Shown here one piece after another: positions 1-12,185 of a DNA stretch of 64,000 nucleotides. Made by a program: the position numbers and the translations under genes. The DNA is from Cheiracanthium punctorium (lineage: Eukaryota > Arthropoda > Arachnida > Araneae > Cheiracanthiidae): NCBI GenBank assembly GCA_038373885.1, contig JAWZYV010012396.1, positions 1,240,001 to 1,304,000 of the forward strand, given 5' to 3'. Every line of letters begins with the position of its first letter. Position 1 is the stretch's first letter. The notes below the pieces were generated by a model. The model worked only from the letters and a program-made list of their open reading frames with translations, had not been told where the DNA came from and ran no database searches.

Positions 1-3000
1 GTTTTAAAGGTTTAAATTGTAAAATGAAGAGGAAAAAGGACGTACATAATGGACTTACATAGGAATTTTTTAGGGGGTGGGCAAACTTCAAAAAAAAAAA
101 TTCTATGGGGTGGGGGAGGGCAAATTTCACACTTGTAACAATTTCAGTTCCGATTTTGCTTATTGGGGAATTTTTGTTTAAGTTTTGGTTAATTTTATGG
201 TATCATAAGACAATATACTAAACTCTAAGGGTGCAAGTGCCCCACCTTTTGCCCCCCCCCCTTATCGGTGACCATGAATTTAGTAATTCTAGAGCGATCT
301 GTTCGTAAATGAATATGAAATTCCACGAGGTACTCAATTGGGTGGTTTTTCTCCAGGCCTTTTTGCCATACTTATGAAATTTATATATTTGGACAAATTC
401 AAATAGATCAAACGGTTTTCCACCACAGTGTTGAATGGCCGACGGTATGTTTAGTTTCATTTCCCGTTTTTAAAGTTATGCGAAGTGTGGAAGAAAAATG
501 TAAAGGATGTAGTCAGTAGGAATAAAATATCAAACTTTATTTTCGATATTAATGCAAACTTGATTCTCATTTTAAAATTTATTTGACTCTTGAGTAGCCA
601 ATGTTCTTAAAGCAGTGCCAACATGATAATATTCCACTATCAAATATTCTCCTAAAATGGGTCGGAATAATAGGTAATTATTGAAATAGCAAATTTTCAA
701 CATTTTTTAAAGTAAAATTATTAAAAATAGTACAGATTTATATCAAAAATTTTTAAATAGAGACTAATAAATATATTTGAATTTTTTGTATAACGATGAA
801 CTTTAATAAAGGTTTCATTAAACAATATTCAGTTATACTCTTATAATATGCTGCAAATTATAAAAAAGCTTATTATAAAAATTCCATGCATTCTTCAAAC
901 TAAGAATACAGAAAAATAAGTTTGCTTCATTTAATAGCATACATCCACGGCAGTTAAAACGAAAAAGATAAATTTGAGCAAAAAAAAAAATCATTTCATA
1001 CATGTTACAAAATTCATTAGCAATTTTTTTTATTCCTAATAAAATTCATGTGCGAAAATAAAACCTTTTAGAAAGCAAGGCTAAGCGTAATTTACTTTAA
1101 AATTTTCTTTTAACATTTACTCTCTTTCTTTAAACTTCAAATTAGCTATCAAGTGACGCTAACAACGCTGAGCCAGAAAAAAAATACATATTAAGGTTGC
1201 AGTAACGTATAATTACATTACTTGCACCGTACAAGTCCAAGAGCACAGCACGAATATGCAATTAACATTTTTTCAGATTTTTTTCCCCCCTGCCCTTCTA
1301 GGTACATCCATACCGCTAATCCTTCGTTAGGCCTAATGTCATTAACTCGTTCGTAGCCCTGTGCAAAAAGGAAGGGAAATAATTGGAAACTTTTCCTCTA
1401 AATCCTTTCATTAAATATGCCCGGTTGTTATTAATGTTGAGAGATTCTAATACCCTTTCCTTGTATTCATCTAAAAGGTATCGTAGCAGGATAAATCAGG
1501 GAGGAAAAAGTTTGGCCTTTTTTTTTTAGTTTGCCTGGCATTTATTTTTGAGATAATCCTAATGAGCTATCTCGACTTTTAAGCCCCCGGAATTGTTTAA
1601 TCTATTTAAGTGGTGTGTTACATGGCTTGAAAAAATTAAGATCCAAGGGTGGAAGCTTATTGCTTTTATTATAATTTTAGGTCGCTTCCTTTTTAAACTT
1701 TTATTTTACTTGTATAGGAAGTTTTTATACGTATGTTATTTGCACATTATTGAATTACATTTTCATTTTGAAGTAAATGTTCCACACTTCTTACCCATAA
1801 ATTTGAAAAATTGACAATATTTTGCTTTTGATCATAATAGTAATTCCTGTTTGTTTGCGCTGTTATGCAAGAGCTACGCATGGGTTGTCTTCCTAGGATA
1901 GGAGAATGTCTTGGTCGGAGGACTTTTTAAGGGGTTCAGATGTAATGGTATTCATGTTACATCTGGAGAAAACCAATCAAAAATCCAGACCGTTAGATCG
2001 ATTGCCGAGCGATGGGTGAAAACACTTGACCTTCATACTTCAACCGTCTACCATATTCAGTATCTTATCAGCAGGGCCATGGTGAGGCCATCATAATTCT
2101 TATTAGAAGTATAGTTGTCAAGGGGGTCGGTAAAAAGTAGGTCGGTAAAGCATTTTCTTCAAGATTCTTATTAAAATTTGTAAAAACTACTCAAAATAAT
2201 CTTAGGTAACTTTTTAAGCTAAACTTTTAATGGATAATTTTTAAATTAAAGCTTTCAATTACCTACTTATTACAATACTATGTAAATATTTTGGATCAAT
2301 GAATATATAAAAAAAGAATATTCCAAGATGCTTCACGGTGAGACAAGTATTTAGAGCAGAAATTGAAAACGTTGAAACTTTTATAACCAAATCTGTTTCT
2401 CACATGCTTTTGAAACTAGTAAGTGACTTCAATAGTAGAATAAGTTTCAACTTTCAGATTTCTATCGTTTCATTTTTTTTATTTAATCATTTTTGAATAA
2501 AAACTTACTGAAAGTATGTGTTGTTAAGTTTGATCGAGACTATAAGTTTCAGAGATTTTGTTCGTTGAACAAAATTATTCAGTTACTATAACACCCACTA
2601 AATTTTGATTGAATCAATAAAAGTTTGTTAAATTTAATAAATCCTTTTAAACGTATGTAAAACAAAAATTTTGCAATATATTTTTCAATAGCAAATTTTT
2701 GAAATGGGCGTAAATTACATTTTCTTTACTTTTCCATGTTATGGGTTCAGCATGTAATTATAAATTTCTGCAAACTATGTTTGTGCCCTTTATTATTTTT
2801 TTCCCCAAAATATATTTAAATGTTCCATAATATACTTTCTACATATAAAATATAAATCTGTTTAAATGTCCTATGCTGTACAAATTTTACAAAATTAAAA
2901 AAAACACTTGGTAGTATGTTATTTCTATATTTTACTGTATTATTAAAATAACATGGTAAAATTAATTGTTTAATTAAAAAAGTTATTAAAGAAAGACAAA

Positions 3001-3529
3001 GATGTTTTTTCTTTGGTTTTTCTGTTATTAAAACAACAGAATAAATTAACCTTCATCAACTCGAGTTGAGTAATTATTAAGCGACCCGAAACCAATGGCA
3101 TCATTATCTTCGAAAATAGATTCCAGAAGGTATTTATACAAATATGGTAAAAGAGGCATTATTTACAAATCAAAACCTAATAGGTTAATGACTAACTGGC
3201 CTTTATTGCTTAAATATACAAGTTAAAATATTAAACACATATGATCCAAGTGCAAGTATAATCTTAAGTTCAATTTTAATCATCAGAAATCCTACAATTT
3301 AATGGAGTTGTACAATTCAATTACCCAAATACACACTGCATTGTCCTCCGTAAAAACATCACAGAACTTCCATTCCACCAATCTCGAAAGTGTCCTCTTG
3401 ATCGATCTACGCAGTTGTGCAATTTGCTAACAGCTCCAAAAAGCTAAAAGTTCCAAAGCATTAGAAACCGACCATGTATGAAAAAAGTCATGATAAACTA
3501 ATACGCCTGAAAAACTGGAGAGAGAAGTA
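1..3529. other. AT-rich non-coding stretch
   Basis: I see no gene, RNA gene or bounded repeat here. Short open frames near 0.2-0.5, 1.6-1.8 and 1.9-2.1 kb have no recognisable motif and no codon signal. About 1290-1560 is less AT-rich and could be a short constrained block, but nothing in it can be named. Confidence 0.5.
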
Positions 3530-3770
3530 GAGAAGGGGAAAAAAATAAGGAAAAGAGACCGAAATCATATTGAACTAATCCTGTTTTCCCAGACGCATGA
3601 GCGTCAGAAAAAATTTCATGCTCCGCAGTTAAGTAATGGCATTAAATATAAAAACGACCCGAATATATTTCTACTTGGTCATTAGTTAAGTGGAGACGGA
3701 CGCGGCAAATTTTAATTTGGAGGCAGTTAAGAGTTAATCAGAATCCCGGTCTGGAACTTTAACGTTTTTA
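3530..3770. other. Less AT-rich non-coding block
   Basis: This block stands out from its surroundings in composition and contains homeodomain-like TTAAT/AATTT words, a GCATGAGCGTCA-like word and several CpGs, without an open frame. It resembles a constrained non-coding element, but that is an inference from composition only. Confidence 0.25.
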
Positions 3771-3807
3771 AGGATTTTTTTTATTTCTTCTTCAGCTTTA
3801 AGACTTG

Positions 3808-3832
3808 TTTTTTTTTTTTTTTTTTTTTTTTT
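3808..3832. repeat. Poly-T homopolymer
   Basis: An uninterrupted run of about 25 T. It could be the poly-A tail of a minus-strand retroposed copy, but no retroposon body or target duplication is visible next to it, so it is best read as a simple repeat. Confidence 0.85.
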
Positions 3833-5640
3833 GCTTTTTGTTTTTTGACGTCTAATGAAATCTCCTAAGCTTCCTGTTGTACAGCCTTTAGAGATTAAAA
3901 AATGTTTAATCTCGTATTTTCTGCAGAAAGATTTAAGGTATTACTAAATGAACAAGGAGAAAATAAATACTGTTGAATGCATAGCTTAAGTAACACTTTC
4001 TGATTCTTAGAGCAGTAAATAAGTCATATTGAGAAATTATCACTCAATATTGTACCAGAAAAATAATATATATTTATTTCCAATCCCCAATGCTATTATT
4101 CTGCTTGTAAATTTTTTTGTTATCAGCAGTTCGGGATGTGTAGTGGTTTAAGAACTATTCTATCATACAATTTGTCAGGGCTCGATTTACGACATGGACT
4201 TCGGTGTTCAACCTTCCGTACAACGTTGCCCACCTATTGGGTGCCTCCAAAATAAAGTGATCAGTACTTCCATCTTTTCTAGGGGTCACTGTCTATAAAC
4301 GGCAAGTACCCACCATTAACTGTTCTCACAATACCTGTACGTAGCTTATAAACAAATAAATATGTTGCATTCAAAAATTTATACCTAAAATGCTTCTTCC
4401 CTAATCGCTATTATTGCTATGGAGACTAAATCTAGCATGAATTAATTATAAATGTAGTAAAGACACAGAACTTAAACTATCAGATAATTGAGGGGTTCAC
4501 AATCACAGTGGACGAAGTCCATATTTTTAAAAATGGTGATAGCTCATATTGGAGTAGCCTAAAAACTTTTTCTATTCATTGCCATAAGGAACCAAGTGAT
4601 TAATATGTTTTCTCTCACAGAGAAAAAATTTATTACTTGGAAGTATAATTCCCGTATACTGTAATCTGTAACGTCAAATCTTCATTTCTTTAATTTGGTT
4701 TAGATACACTTGGTTCACTAAAGTTTTAACCCACCTCAATTGAAGATAAAATATTGTTATTTCAAATGTTTGTAGTCAAATTATATTAATTCCAATTTTA
4801 AAATCAACTAAGGATATTCATATAGTTATATGATATTTGTGATATTATTATCGCTTTTTAAGTTGATTTCGAAATAAAATGTTGTTGTGTGTAAAGATTC
4901 AAATACACGGGTTTGGAAAAATGCTCATAGCAAATCACAGATAAATTAAAAATATGTCTTTGTTTAAACCCTAAATACATAATCTCATATTTATTTTACA
5001 TTAAGACGTTCAAATAAATCATTAAAATTTAAAAATATTAAAAATTAAATTAAAATTAGATTAAATAAAAATTTTAAGTTTTAATTTTTTCGTAAATTTA
5101 ATTAAATCCTCAATGGCAGCAAAATTAGGCCTGTGGTTTCTGGTAGAGTTTTGTAAGGAGTAAGTTATCTTTGTGTTTTAAAATTTGCTTTGTATTGTTT
5201 AAATTACTAAGGGCCAAGGCCCCTAGACTCGCTACGCTCGCTTTTCATGTGAATCATTCGGCCCCTGATAAGGCGTATTCGTAAAAAAGACATAATTTTA
5301 ACAGAGAAAAAACCCAAAAATTGGATCAGATAGAATGTTACTGAGCTACACGTTGCTTGGTTCTTGCATGTTCATTGGTACATAAAAATTTAAACTTTAC
5401 ACTACAGTAGACCACTCCCCCATATCGCGATAGACATTTTGTTATTAGGAATCCGTGTTCTACGGGTCCTGAGCTATACTCCACCTGGAGTGCGAACTCC
5501 GCGTATAATCGCTGTAAAAATTAGTTGCACTCCTCAGAAACACAATGATATTTAATGTTGCCATTCAAAAGTTAAAGCGTAATAAAATCAGAACATTTGT
5601 TTCAGCTGTATTTTTAATTATGTAAAACCTATTGGACACC
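3833..5640. other. AT-rich non-coding stretch
   Basis: No gene seen. At about 4135-4195 there is a weak tRNA-like pattern (TAGTGGTTTAAGAA followed by GGGCTCGATTTAC) that could be the head of an old SINE. The B-box is too degenerate for a firm call. Confidence 0.4.
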
Positions 5641-6120
5641 TTGCTTATTTGCCACCCATGGCAATTTTTCATTATTTGGCGACTTGCTTATATGTATAAT
5701 TAATGATTAGCTCTAAGAAAACAGTACTTAACTTGTTCTCTTTTATAAAAACTACGGACCAACTAGGATATCTTGCCACCAATGGCGACTTTTCATTATT
5801 TGGCGATTTACACATGCTCACAACCTATAATTCTGCTCATGCAAGGTTCCCGAAAACCGTTTGTTTGCCAGGAGAGGACAAATCGCGTCACTGAATGTGT
5901 CGCTTAGAGCTACATATACGTCCTTCCCGGAATTTCCCGCCACAATTTGGAACCTCATCAGAAGGTGGGCCCGGAAAGCCGTTATCCATATTTTCATATG
6001 CATAATCCTTTGTAGATTAGCGTATTTAGCACCACGAATTATATCATCTCGCCCCGCTGGCAAATAGGCATAGTTAACACCACCAAATGCTGGTAGCAAA
6101 TAATTCAGCTGGACCGAACC
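5640..6120 (-). repeat. Dispersed repeat, copy 1 (minus)
   Basis: Its reverse complement matches 53350-53620 in several ordered blocks: a TTTGCCAGC...GCGAGATGA...GGTGCTAA...ACG block, then a TTGCCACCAATGG-type block. Within this copy the second block is itself duplicated (5649-5695 and 5773-5809, offset 124 bp). The minus-strand frame 5818-6099 (93 aa) lies wholly in the repeat and resembles no protein I know. The element class is unknown, since no termini or target duplications are clear. Confidence 0.6.
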
Positions 6121-7480
6121 GCTTTTAAAATAATTTGCACTTTAATTATTTTTCATTTTCAAGATACTGGGTTCCAACATTCTGGAACTCGATGCTTAGA
6201 TTCACCCTACTTGGAAAGATACTATTTTGCCAGATCATTCCCAATGCCAAGATAGTGCTTTTAAAATCAGTTACAATTAGTTATTCTGTTTTGGAAAAAA
6301 GAATAGTCGTTAATTCTAAACTCCTGTTGTCTAAGCGAACTTACTATTTGAAAAATGTCAACTTTATGTAATACACTTTGAGTTATTTATTTCATATACT
6401 TTTTAATTTGGCGTAAATTGGGTGTCACTGTACATCATGTTTGTGAATTTCACGCGATTCTACATACTTCGAAACGCTTTGTTGCAAAGGAATGAATGCT
6501 TTTATGCCAAATATGCCAACCATTATGTTTATTTTTTCAGTTTTTTGTTAATATCTTCTAAAATAATTCGATTTTTGAAATTTAAGTCAGCTTATGAGGT
6601 TCCTCGGAATTTTTCGAATCTGTGGTCACCTTAGTCGAAGCTCAAATCCCCACGGTTTAGGAGGAGATAGCCCAACAAGCGTTGACAGCGGCGACAGCGG
6701 CCTTTACTTTTTTTTAGAATAGAGAAATACAATGTAAGAAGGTTTTTATATAGTGATAGAAAAATTTATACAGCTGAATAGCTGTATTCAAGAAACGGAC
6801 CGTTCATCCTCTATAAAAATATAAGTAATTACTTTTTTAAGGCCAAAAAAAAGTTTTCTACATTTTTGACAATTAACATAACATTTCAACGGAATTTTAT
6901 TTCTCTCTCTCTCTCTTTCTTTTTCCACAAAATATTTGAATCAGTTTTTAACAGTTGTTCAAAAGTTTGAGGATATTTTTCTAGTTGCTTTTATATACCT
7001 TTAAAAAGCATGTAGCTATAAGAAACACTGTTGAAAGTTCATAAAAAGATAAATTTAAAATTTGTTAGTGTAAAACTTATTAATAGTATTTTAAAAATGA
7101 GATATTTTAATAATGCAAATTCTTGCTCAATATTTACCCGTCATTACTAATTGTTGTAATCTTTTTTTACATTCTTTGTGCAAGATTGCCTTTTTCTACA
7201 GATGTAATAAATTGTGAGTCAGAATCAAATTGAAATTTCGAACGTGTGATTTGCATTCAGGTAATAGACAAAGTACCAAATTTTCTCCCAATGCTCGAAC
7301 GCTCATACATTCTGAATAATCATACACTTTAAATTACCACTAAATCTTTAAGTATCACATTGGTAAATATATGTCAATCACCAATTCACTGATAAGACGA
7401 TCTTGTTTATGAATCAATAAAAAATACAGCACTGATTGCTTAATTCATTTACTCAATCATCAGTAAACAAATTGTATTTA
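6121..7480. other. AT-rich non-coding stretch
   Basis: No gene or bounded element seen. A short CT-rich microsatellite lies near 6902-6920. The small frames at 6135-6371 and 6422-6634 have no recognisable features. Confidence 0.5.
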
Positions 7481-7482
7481 TA

Positions 7483-7921
7483 CAGGGTGAATCTAAACTC
7501 TAGGGCAAAACTTTAAGGGGCGATAGGGCACACAATGAGGAATCGTAATCACATAGCAATCTAGGGTGAATCGCAGTTTTAACTTACCCGGTAATAATCA
7601 CTTTTGGAAAAGCATTGAAGTGTCCGTCTAATTTCTTAACCAAGTTTCATAAGCAATAGGCTCGTCTCCGAAAATTTCATCCATGAAATGAAATAAACTT
7701 TTTTAACTATCCATTTTAGTCTTTTGTTTTCGGAGAAAAATACATTAGTTTTTGAAGAACAATGGTCGAAAAGTGCACTGTTGTTTCAGCACTTTTTCCA
7801 AAGTGCTTATTAACAGCTACACGAAGACGACGTTGCCGACCCCACATTGCTGCGATTCTGATTCGTTATTATGTACCCTATCACCCCTTAAAGTTTTGCC
7901 CAAGAGTTTAGATTCACCCTG
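7483..7921. mobile_element. MITE with ~50-bp TIRs, TA target site
   Basis: The left end CAGGGTGAATCTAAACTCT and the reverse complement of the right end match almost perfectly over about 50 bp (one early mismatch, then matching GGGCAAAACTTTAAGGGG and TAGGG words). TA dinucleotides flank it directly (7481-7482 and 7922-7923), as in the Tc1/mariner superfamily. The 439-bp interior has no transposase, so it is non-autonomous. CAGGGTG termini are familiar from arthropod mariner-like elements; that link is from general knowledge. Confidence 0.85.
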
Positions 7922-7923
7922 TA

Positions 7924-10900
7924 GTTTCAATAATTGAATTATTTATGAAAATTTTAAATTTTCTGCGAGTGATATAAGATTGCGGAACAGCACAGTAGAG
8001 CTGTAATCTGTAATAAAGTTTCAAAACACTAAAGGTAGAAATAGAAAATTTTGGATTACAAAAAAAAATTGCATTAAATAAATGTTTAAAATCATGCACA
8101 TCTAATCCCGTTTATTTCAAATCATAATCCTCAGCAAATTATCGCTAAGCAATGATATTAACGGAAAAAAGACTGATACATTTTTCTCTCTATTATTAGC
8201 TTAGAGGAAGCACGAGCATCCAGTCTTAATTCTGCAGCAGTTACGAGGCATTAATCACCATCTAACGTCACCCAAGCCACGCTGCTTGCTCTTTTTGCTG
8301 CCACCCCTCCTTTGATAACTTTATTTTAAATATTTTTTAGTCTCGCGTCAAGCGGTAGCTGCGCATTTTTATCGTGAGAGAATTTCCTCCTCCTCCCACC
8401 ACCAGAGCTTAATTTTTCGATTGGTGGGTGACGTTATTTTTTATTTTATTTTTTTCTCTCCACCGGTTCGGATCCATTTTTTATATGTTCCAGAGATAAG
8501 GGAGAAGCTGCAGTTAAATAAATCAAAAAAGTTCGCTGTGTGATTTTTTTTTCAGTTCACTTACTCTTTTTTTTATGTATGTCGGATGTGTTGAAATGTT
8601 TTACGCGAAATGTTTTCGGGTTGTGTGTGTGCATTTCCAATATATCTGGCGGCTGTCGCGGTGACTTTTGTATGGATTTCACGGGAGCAGTCATCATTGG
8701 TCTTAATGTGCTGATAGAATTTCCTCTTTGGATTTATTTTTTATTTTTTTTTTCTTTCACCCTATGTCAGCTTGCTAATGTCTGATTTTTTATGACGCGT
8801 TATTATAATTCATTTTTTCGGTATTTTTTTGGCTAGTTATCGCCGTTTTGGCTGCACACCAAGTCGTCGACTCATGCTGGCGTTTTTATGGCATAATTGA
8901 AAATTTTAAACTACTCTTCAGACACTAATAATGTCCGTAAAATTTAATAGCTGCGTAATAATTGTAAAAGTACATTTAATAAGGGAAAACCGTTAAGGAT
9001 TTCGAAGAATTTTGAATAGGAAGTTTTAGTATCTTAAACTCACGTTGAGATGATTGAATGTTTTTCAGACTGACACTAAAGGAAAGAACATGAAACTGGA
9101 ATAATATGTATGCTTCAAAATAAAGAAATAGCTAAACATTAAATTTAAAATTATTTTTAAAGGGTAATAATTTTTTATTTAGATTATTGTTTTGTAAGAA
9201 CTGCTTTGAAAATACAAGAAAAAATACATGAAAAATAAATAAAACTGTTTTGTCAAAATATTGTTATTTTTATTAGTAACAAACTGCTTTAACAAAAAAT
9301 CACTGTGCATGTAAGTCATTTATTATAATTTGTTTGACTTATAATTATTAACTTATAGTTTGTTTGACCTTTTATCGAGCTTGTTCTTCTTCAAAGTCAT
9401 AAAAAGATATCGACTGCTGTAAGTAACTTTACATTATTGCTAAATTTATATTTTGAACCAAAGCAATATGCATTCCAAACTTTAAAGAAATACTAAGTAA
9501 TTTGAATTAAAACTATTTATAAGTTGCACGGAAAAGTTCGCTAATGGTTTAAATGCGTAAAAAAAAATCATGAATTGGGTGTAAAGGAAAGTAATGCCGT
9601 TTTTGTAACTTTTATATTAAAAATAAATCAATTAAATAAAAATTAAACTTTTAACAAATTTTTAGTTATAAAGAAACTGTGCCTAAACACATGATTCATA
9701 TTTGTTAAATTTTAGATAAATAATTTTATAGATATCTTTTCTTTCAAGAAAAATACATGAAAAAAAAAAGGATTGAAACCCTCAAAATGAACAGAATTGT
9801 ATTTTTGGTATTTGTGAGTTTTGTATTTGACAAGAAGAATTGTAGGGGTTTTTTGTTGTTTTTTTTTTAATATAGAGAAATATGTGATACATTAAAATTG
9901 TTGCAAATTTCAAAATGTCCTGAAACTGATTTTTAAGTATTCATGTATGTTACGTTTCTCGGTAAGAACTTTATGGATTTTTTACCCTTTTAGAGGGATT
10001 TGTTTTTTAAAAAAAAGTTTGGCCCTCATACCTTAAGTTATGATTTTCGAAAATCGCTGTCTAGTATAGCACGTACGTTAAAAAAAAACACACACACACG
10101 AGTCGAATTTCGTATTACTAGCTTCAGTATTTTTTCGCTAGGCGAAATATGTACATTCGAAAAATCTTTCTAGTCCTCCAAACAATTGGAATCAGTGAAG
10201 CTTTACTTCATAATTAAATGATATTAATCTCAAAGTATATAAGCCGAAAATGCGAATCTGCAAATTTGGCGATTTTCCCGTAAATGCATTTTCGAGTTTT
10301 CTATCCAATACTTTATACTATGCCAAAATCCAAAATCTTAATTCCAGAAAGTTTAGAAAAAGTACTCAAAACATATTTACAGTCCATTTTTAGATTTATA
10401 CAACAAAAATTAAAAGACTTTTTTTCTCAAAACTGGGAAAATGAAGATTCACGTTTTTGGTGTGGGGATAGCGATATGAACTAATAGGCAAAATCTATTA
10501 AATTATTATACAAAATTTAAATTCCAGTTATCATCATAAAAAACAGAAAATGGTGTTAAATGACCACAAAATTATAACTATTTATATTATTACTAAGTAT
10601 ATTGCTGGATTTGATTCACAAAGAAATTCACTAATGTTTAAGTTCATTGAATTTATTATGGTGTTTCAACCACAAAGTATGCAATATATTAATTTTATTA
10701 ATATTCATTAAAAAATTAATACATGTATATTACTGTTTGTATTGTACTTGAAAAAATCATGAATTATGTTCTTTATGAAACGACAGATTTAATTTTCGGC
10801 CATATATTGTATGAAAATCATAAATATCTATTTCGCATACATTTATAAAATTATGATTCAGAAATATCTAATTTTCACGGTTTTTTTTATGAAAATTACG

Positions 10901-11263
10901 AAACAATGTCTGGTTCATTATATTTATTTATTTAATTTATTTTTTTGAAATGATAGAGAACTCATATTTTTTATCTTCCAAATCTTATTTTCTATACTTT
11001 TAATCTAAATAATTTATTATTTACAATATAGAAAATGAATTATATATGTTGTGTCCAAAACTTTATGAGATTAAAAAAAACCTATGTAAGTTAACAAAAG
11101 AAAGTTCAATCCATTTTCCTGTAAACGAGTTATTAAATATAATTCATTCTGAATTGAATCTAGTTTAAAATCTATCAATAATTTTTAAAGCGATAAAAAA
11201 ATTAACTTGCAGAATTCCTTTAAAAAAACTGGAATGCAAAGAAATCGGGTATATTTTAAATTA
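7924..11263. other. AT-rich non-coding stretch
   Basis: No gene seen. About 8180-8480 is less AT-rich (GCATTAATCACC, CACGCTGCTTGC, GGTGGGTGACGTT) and could be a constrained block. The frames at 8540-8785 and 10284-10484 show no domain. A short CA microsatellite lies at about 10087-10099. Confidence 0.5.
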
Positions 11264-12105
11264 CAGTAAAATCTATTTATAAAGAAGTTACCCTACAACC
11301 AATTTCTGGCTATAACGCAATTTTTAATCGAAACGCAACTCTAAGTCTTAAATAACATTAAATATACTCTCCGTATTGAAGAGCTTGTCACCCATAACGA
11401 ATTTTTCAGATTTATCTTTTTGCCAGAAGTTTTGTCAGTTTTGAAGAAAATTTCTAATTTCTGGACAGACAACTTAATAGAAGAGGAACAGATGACCTTT
11501 CCGATCTTTTAGACGTGGATGCAGAAATTTTAACTGCTTCATATCCTACAGATGAAGAGATTTTGAATGGTGTATTAGACAAAAATGAAGGACAGGAAAG
11601 TGGAACTGATTCCGAAAATGAAGACTTTTCACAGCCAAATCCACATCATACCGCAATGCTACAACAATTCGAAACCGTTAAAGAAAGTTAACAAAGGGAA
11701 TAAAATGCACCTGAATCTATTTTCAGCGCTCTTTTTAAATGTGCATATTTTTATGAAAATTTAAAATCCCGGATTGCAGAGCAATGTAAAATAACGGAAT
11801 TTTTCGAGTAAAATAAATGTAAGTGAGCTACATATTTTCTTCTCTAAATTCGTGAATTGTCTTTACTTTTGAACATTTCATTTATTCAATGAAAAGTAAG
11901 AAAACATAAGTTTAACAAATTTATGATATATATACTAATTTATTTTTAATTAAAAGTCACAATTAAATACTTTTAAACATCGAATTAACTAAAAAGTTTG
12001 CAATATTTGCTGAAATAAATGTAAAAATCTCTGTGCAACGAAATTTTCTCTATAGCGAAATTTTTAACTGGAACCAAGCGAATTCGTCATAGGGAGATTC
12101 AACTG
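11264..12105 (+). mobile_element. pogo/Tigger-like deletion derivative
   Basis: TA dinucleotides at 11262-11263 and 12106-12107 flank inverted ends that both start CAGT (CAGTAAAATCTATTTATAAA on the left; CAGTTGAATCTCCCTATGAC read inward from the right). Imperfect similarity continues for several tens of bases (ATAACGCAATTTTTAA against ATGACGAATTCGC-type words). TA duplication and CAGT ends fit pogo/Tigger. The 842-bp length and one surviving coding remnant indicate an internally deleted copy. Confidence 0.75.
11458..11691 (+). pseudogene. C-terminal fragment of pogo-like transposase
   Basis: The frame is open to a stop at 11689-11691 and reads as an acidic tail: DDLSDLLDVDAEIL, then PTDEEIL, then a Glu/Asp/Ser-rich stretch and a last segment containing MLQQFETVKES. 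Acidic C-termini ending in a short helix with paired Gln/Leu are typical of Tigger/Jerky-type proteins downstream of the DDE domain. The catalytic region and DNA-binding domain are absent, so this is a non-functional remnant. An in-frame TAA lies just upstream at 11455-11457. Assignment rests on the tail pattern plus its position inside a pogo-like pair of ends. Confidence 0.6.
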
Positions 12106-12185
12106 TAATCATACATATTGATATGAAGGGGAAGGCGGCCCAAAAGGATCCCCTTAGGGTTAAAACTTGTATAAAATAACATAAA

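Noticed and set aside
3808..3832. Poly-A tail of a minus-strand retroposon
   Set aside because: No retroposon body and no flanking target duplication were found.
4135..4330. Third SINE copy
   Set aside because: Only a weak A-box/B-box resemblance and no match to the body of the two clear copies.
5217..5290. Short GC-rich GGCCAAGGCCCC... patch as a transposon end
   Set aside because: No inverted partner or target duplication was found nearby.
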